A DNA stretch of 64,000 nucleotides from Chromobotia macracanthus (lineage: Eukaryota; Chordata; Actinopteri; Cypriniformes; Botiidae): positions 262,501 to 326,500 of the forward strand of contig JAZGTH010000141.1 in assembly GCA_036877525.1 (NCBI GenBank), in the 5' to 3' direction. The notes below the pieces were generated by a model. The model saw only the letters and a list, made by a program, of their open reading frames with translations. It was not told where the DNA came from and did no database searches. The translations under genes and the position numbers were made by a program. Below are positions 60,237 to 64,000 of the stretch, piece after piece; position 1 is the stretch's first letter, and each line of letters opens with the position of its first letter.

Positions 60237-62204
60237 TAAGTATAATATTGTATTTCCAAACCCTGTTTCTTCAGCTCATCTGCTGTATTTAAATTGTGTT
60301 ACTAAGATTGTCGCAGTGCATTTTAAAATAATTATTCTCCGTAATTGCACATATACCTCTGTCTTTGAATTGGGCCACAGCAGCATAATATTGCTGTCTG
60401 TCTTGTGAAACAGCCTTAGTGTCTGGAATTTGTATAAGATACCTTTCTGTCTATTAATTACGCCTATGTGAACAACGGGCCATAATAAGAAATAAATGTA
60501 AAAAATGCTGACAATTTTTCATTCAGAAAAACAACAGCTCAATGCAGATTCGCCATAGAAGCTTGAGTACAGTCAGCAACTGAAGTCTGCTCCTGAGAAG
60601 AAAGGTTCTGACCATGCTGCTGACCAGCATGCCAACCCCGACATGTATGCTAGATCTGACCCCATCTATGCTAGATTTCTACCTTTAAAAGTTAAAATAA
60701 AGACAACCATATTCTGTTTACAAAATATCAGATTGAAATTCTTCAGCTGGATATTTATATTCTTTGTGTAGATATTGCCTATTCGTCTTTTTAATGACAT
60801 TTTTACACTACCAAGTATTATTATTTAATCTGTTAATTCCCAAGTTTAGTTCCTTAATAGAAGTAGAGAACAGCCATAGAGTTCTCAATAAAATGATTTA
60901 GTCATTTTAATCATAATATTAATAGGTTTTAAAAGGTTTACATGTGGAAAGCCTGAATTTTTTTTTTATTGGAATGGCAAACATATTTTGACTTCACAGA
61001 AATCAAAATCAGGAACCTCAGAACATTATGGATAAGAAACTGTCTGACCAACACAGCAGACCGAGGTAATAATAAATATAAATTACTATTGTCCATAAAA
61101 TCTTAATTTGATTAAGATTTATAAAACTAATAATCCTAATGAAAAAAAAAAGATTTTGAACACTTCTTTTATCTAGAAGAATTTAGGTGCTAGTGGAGAG
61201 TCCTCGATAAAGGCTGATACAGTTAAACAAATGGAAAGTAATGATACACAAGTCAAAAAAGATGGTGAATGTGTCTTACCTCCAAAAGTATGCATAAACA
61301 TACTCTTAGAATTGTGCATTTTTCCTAGGATATTAGTTTGTTTTATGTAATTTTTGACTTACAAAATCCCGCTCAACCCAGCATATAACTCCAGAGACAG
61401 ACTCATTTATTTCCACGCAGTTCTGTCAAAAGATTTTAAGTTTGACCCAGAACAGGATCAAATACTCATAAGGGCTGGTAATCACATTGGGGACTGGGAA
61501 ATGATTTGGTTCGCCCTCTGTGTCTCGGTTAGTTGATAAGTGTCTGTTTTTCTTAACCATCTATGATTAGTCATGATTAGAACTAGTTGTATGTAAGAGT
61601 ATTGTGTTTGCAGAGATCTTGGAGAACATGGATTTCTTGTTGAAGGAAAGTTTGTGTGAAAAAGACCAAGGCAGAAGCTGTGTCCATACCTTACAAGTAT
61701 GTTGTGTATAAAGCAAAAAAGAAGATGTACAATTATGAATACATCTACAAACTGGATTCAAATGAAACCACCAACTGATGTCTGTTTGTCAAACCACATC
61801 TTCTGAATGATGAAGGTAGCTGAAGTTCATCAGAGGTCTGAAGTATTTCCAAATGTTCAAACTTTTTTGTATTTAACAGACCTGATCTGTTAATTTTATA
61901 TTGCAGGAGAATGGCATCAGTATGACGACATAATCTGTGCAGAACCATCTAAGAATATGTTTCAAAATGTAAAGATGCGCTTTAAGTCTGTTTGGCCTGA
62001 GAAGCGAAAAAGATGTAATCCAGGAAGAGAAATTGCTGGTTCATTCATGCTGGACACTATCTTTCTCTTAAGAAGCTGGAGCCAAGTTAACCTTGTCAAT
62101 TTCTTTAGTCAACTCAGACAATTTTAGAGTCTATGGAAGCCCTTTTGTATTTGAAGAGAAACAGATGAAATGGTTCTCCCTGGATTACGGTGCAAAAGAT
62201 GTAA

Positions 62205-63755
62205 GTTAATCTTTGTTCCAGTATACATTGAACACACTCATTACACATTGAAGGGGTGATCTCATGAGGAAACAGTGTTCTTTAAGCTTTTTTGAAATAT
62301 TTCAGATCTTTTGAGATGTTTTTCAAAACGCCATAATGGAATTAGTTTAAACTCATGATTGTCTGCTACAGTATAAATTGGTGGGTGATGCTGTATTGGC
62401 TGATAACTGGGAAAATTAAATTATTACCTCCTACAGTTTTTTTGTCAAACTTGGTCTTTTGTTCTAAAAAATCTTCAGACCATGGTTGACACATTTTGCT
62501 TTATGTATATTTTTCACTTAGCATTTCTCTGTATTTTTGGCGTCCATAAAGGTTGTGGAGGTGTGTTGCAATGGCTAAAGATTATTAGAATGTTGTTGGT
62601 TCAAATTATGGGGCAAATCTTTTTTTCATTTTGTCACTGTTTTTCTGGACTGACATAACTGAATCATTTTCATTAATTAAAAGCGTAAGTTAAGTTATTT
62701 TGGTTACTGTGTCCCCCATCTCTTTGTCTCTGTACCAAATCCTAGTCAGTTGCTTACCTGGCTGCAATTTAGGCATACTTAGACATTAATGTGTTTAACT
62801 TTAGTGCTTAATATGTAAATTGCAAGTTCCTGGAACAAAGGGGTGATGGATCCATAGTGATTAGAGGAGGGTTGGGGTAACGGTATATTTAAGCAAATAC
62901 ATTGGTGGACCAACTAAATGATTAACAGGTTGTATAATCTTTTTATAACTGTGTACATGATAAAAAAGTGAAATCAGCACAGAAACCACAGGAATTGGGA
63001 TACAGAACCTTAAGAATTCCTTTAAAAGTTGTATTTATGCAGTATTTAAATATTAATACATGTAGATTTGAATTAATTAAATTAATTGAAATACATAGGT
63101 AGTGCTTCATAAAATATCCACCACATGAAGCAACATTCTGTTGCTTTACATGCAGTAGCTTTTATAACAAACAATAAACAAAATACAGAAATACTAATTC
63201 AGCATATGAAATTTTGCAATTATTTAAAAGTTTAAAATTTACAAAAAAATTAGTTTATTTAAAACTCAATAACATCAACAATTGACTTATTTTTCATGCA
63301 TATTTATTACAGTCACATTATCGCAGAAAAACAAAGGCGTTATTCATCAGAATAATTCTGATTCTTGAAAAATGCAAATCTTTTAAAAGGATATGGCAAG
63401 TTACTGGTGCCATATATTATTGTCTTTTTAATATAATATAAATGTTATATATTATACTTGATTATATATTATACTAGTTTTTTGATTAAAAATATGAAGA
63501 CTGCAGGTCAGGATATGTCAACTTACGTCAATACACTTTGTTTAGGAGGAACAGAAAATAGTTATATTTATATGCAAGTTTGTGCTTATTAACATCTAAC
63601 ATCAGACTCTATTTTGAGGTACCATTTTCATTTTTAAGTTGCCGTAGAAGGCAGCTGCATTACATAGACATTGAGTCAACTCAGGTTTTCCAACCATAGA
63701 GTCCATGTTTGTAATTTATATCTACAGCAGTGGTCTTTACACCTTTATTCCCTCA
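62205..63755. other. rnf213-like intron, nothing else assigned
   Basis: AT-rich sequence between the 61907-62200 and 63760-63975 exon blocks. A segment at about 62560-62625 with GTTGGTTCAAATTATGG resembles the B-box half of a tRNA-derived SINE, but the A box is unclear. Confidence 0.35.
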
Positions 63756-64000
63756 CCAGCTTGCCAGATATGGTGGAGGATCTAATCAAGAGAGTGAGAG
63801 CAGAGAACATGTCCAAATGGATTCTCGTAATTCCACTGCTACATCTTCTCAAAGGCACTTCAAAACCATTTGAGCCTGTGTTTAATAAGGTCAACTTAAA
63901 TTTTGAACAGAGCTGGGCTGGCCTGCAGGGGCTCAAATCAGCTAAGGTACAATCCACCAGAAGCCAAGAACGAAGGTATCTGTCTATTCAAATGTTTTTG

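Larger units (their letters stand above)
54931..63975 (+). pseudogene. rnf213-like E3 ligase gene, 5' part, decayed
   Basis: Exon-like blocks in order: 54931-55082 (acidic/Ser, ends PKKK), 58018-58049 (Lys-rich), 58089-58265, 58319-58606, 60527 to about 60597, 61012-61070, about 61189-61288, 61382-61527, 61614-61815, 61907-62200, 63760-63975. The last four match the carbohydrate-binding-like region and following helical part of RNF213: FHAVLSKDF, IGDWE, RDLGEHGFLVEG, EWHQYDDIICAEPS, MLDTIF, KWILVIPLLHLLKGTSKPFE. The N-terminal blocks fit its low-complexity, Lys-rich leader. RNF213 is a giant AAA+/RING ubiquitin ligase of lipid droplets and antimicrobial defence. Damage: TAG at 60556-60558; frame break and TGA at 61657-61659; TGA at 61776-61778 where a CGA Arg codon is expected; frame break with TAG at 62125-62127; a phase clash in the 61382 exon; and phase clashes among the early exons. 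The gene continues beyond the window. Confidence 0.75.

Overview
The window looks like ordinary nuclear DNA of a bony fish, most likely a cypriniform. It is AT-rich, its genes are split by GT-AG introns, and it carries Angel-type MITEs, Tc1/mariner copies, L2-like LINE tails, BEL/Pao and Ty3/gypsy elements. Two intact protein genes can be assembled exon by exon, both on the + strand. The first is the small-Maf transcription factor gene mafg (coding exons 9663-9698 and 10227-10661, 156 aa). The second is pcyt2, ethanolamine-phosphate cytidylyltransferase (13 coding exons, 20749-33357, 400 aa). The order and orientation mafg then pcyt2 match the tetrapod MAFG-SIRT7-PCYT2 block, but I see no sirt7 between them here. 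A third locus, the 5' part of an rnf213-like gene (about 53.1-64.0 kb, + strand), runs off the right edge. Its exons are recognisable but carry stop codons and frame breaks, so this copy looks like a pseudogene. An interferon-response-type motif sits at its probable promoter.

Layout: 1-1.6 kb, no gene seen. About 1.65-9.6 kb, GC-richer probable first exon of mafg and its long intron, with a duplicated 50-bp exon-like open segment (1980 and 2641) and LINE fragments. 9.6-10.9 kb, mafg coding exons and 3' UTR. 11-20 kb, intergenic DNA with an Angel MITE and several LINE fragments, including an L2-like reverse transcriptase remnant on the - strand. 20.0-34.1 kb, pcyt2 promoter, gene and 3' UTR; its introns hold dispersed repeats and a solo LTR nested in a LINE tail. 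34.4-46.4 kb, a retrotransposon cluster: an inverted pair of gypsy LTR/gag fragments, a degraded + strand BEL/Pao element, a nearly complete young Ty3/gypsy chromovirus (40450-45437, target duplication TGTGT) and a - strand BEL/Pao fragment. 46.4-52.9 kb, gene-poor DNA with a composite 21-bp-repeat element, degenerate repeats, a gypsy integrase fragment and a LINE 3' end. 53.1-64 kb, the rnf213-like locus, invaded by three Tc1/mariner-type elements and one MITE.

The most interesting signals are four. (1) The gypsy element has a 10-bp exact match between the predicted 5' end of its RNA and the sequence just after its LTR, as expected for Tf1/sushi-type self-priming, and that site lies inside the gag reading frame. 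(2) Pieces of an rnf213-locus exon are fused to Tc1 transposase sequence at two places, which suggests capture of a host exon fragment by a DNA transposon or a duplication chimera. (3) The rnf213-like copy is decayed but keeps an IRF-type promoter motif. (4) A short exon-like open frame is duplicated near the mafg 5' end.

All calls come from reading the sequence; no database search was run. Exon borders rest on GT-AG signals and reading-frame continuity.
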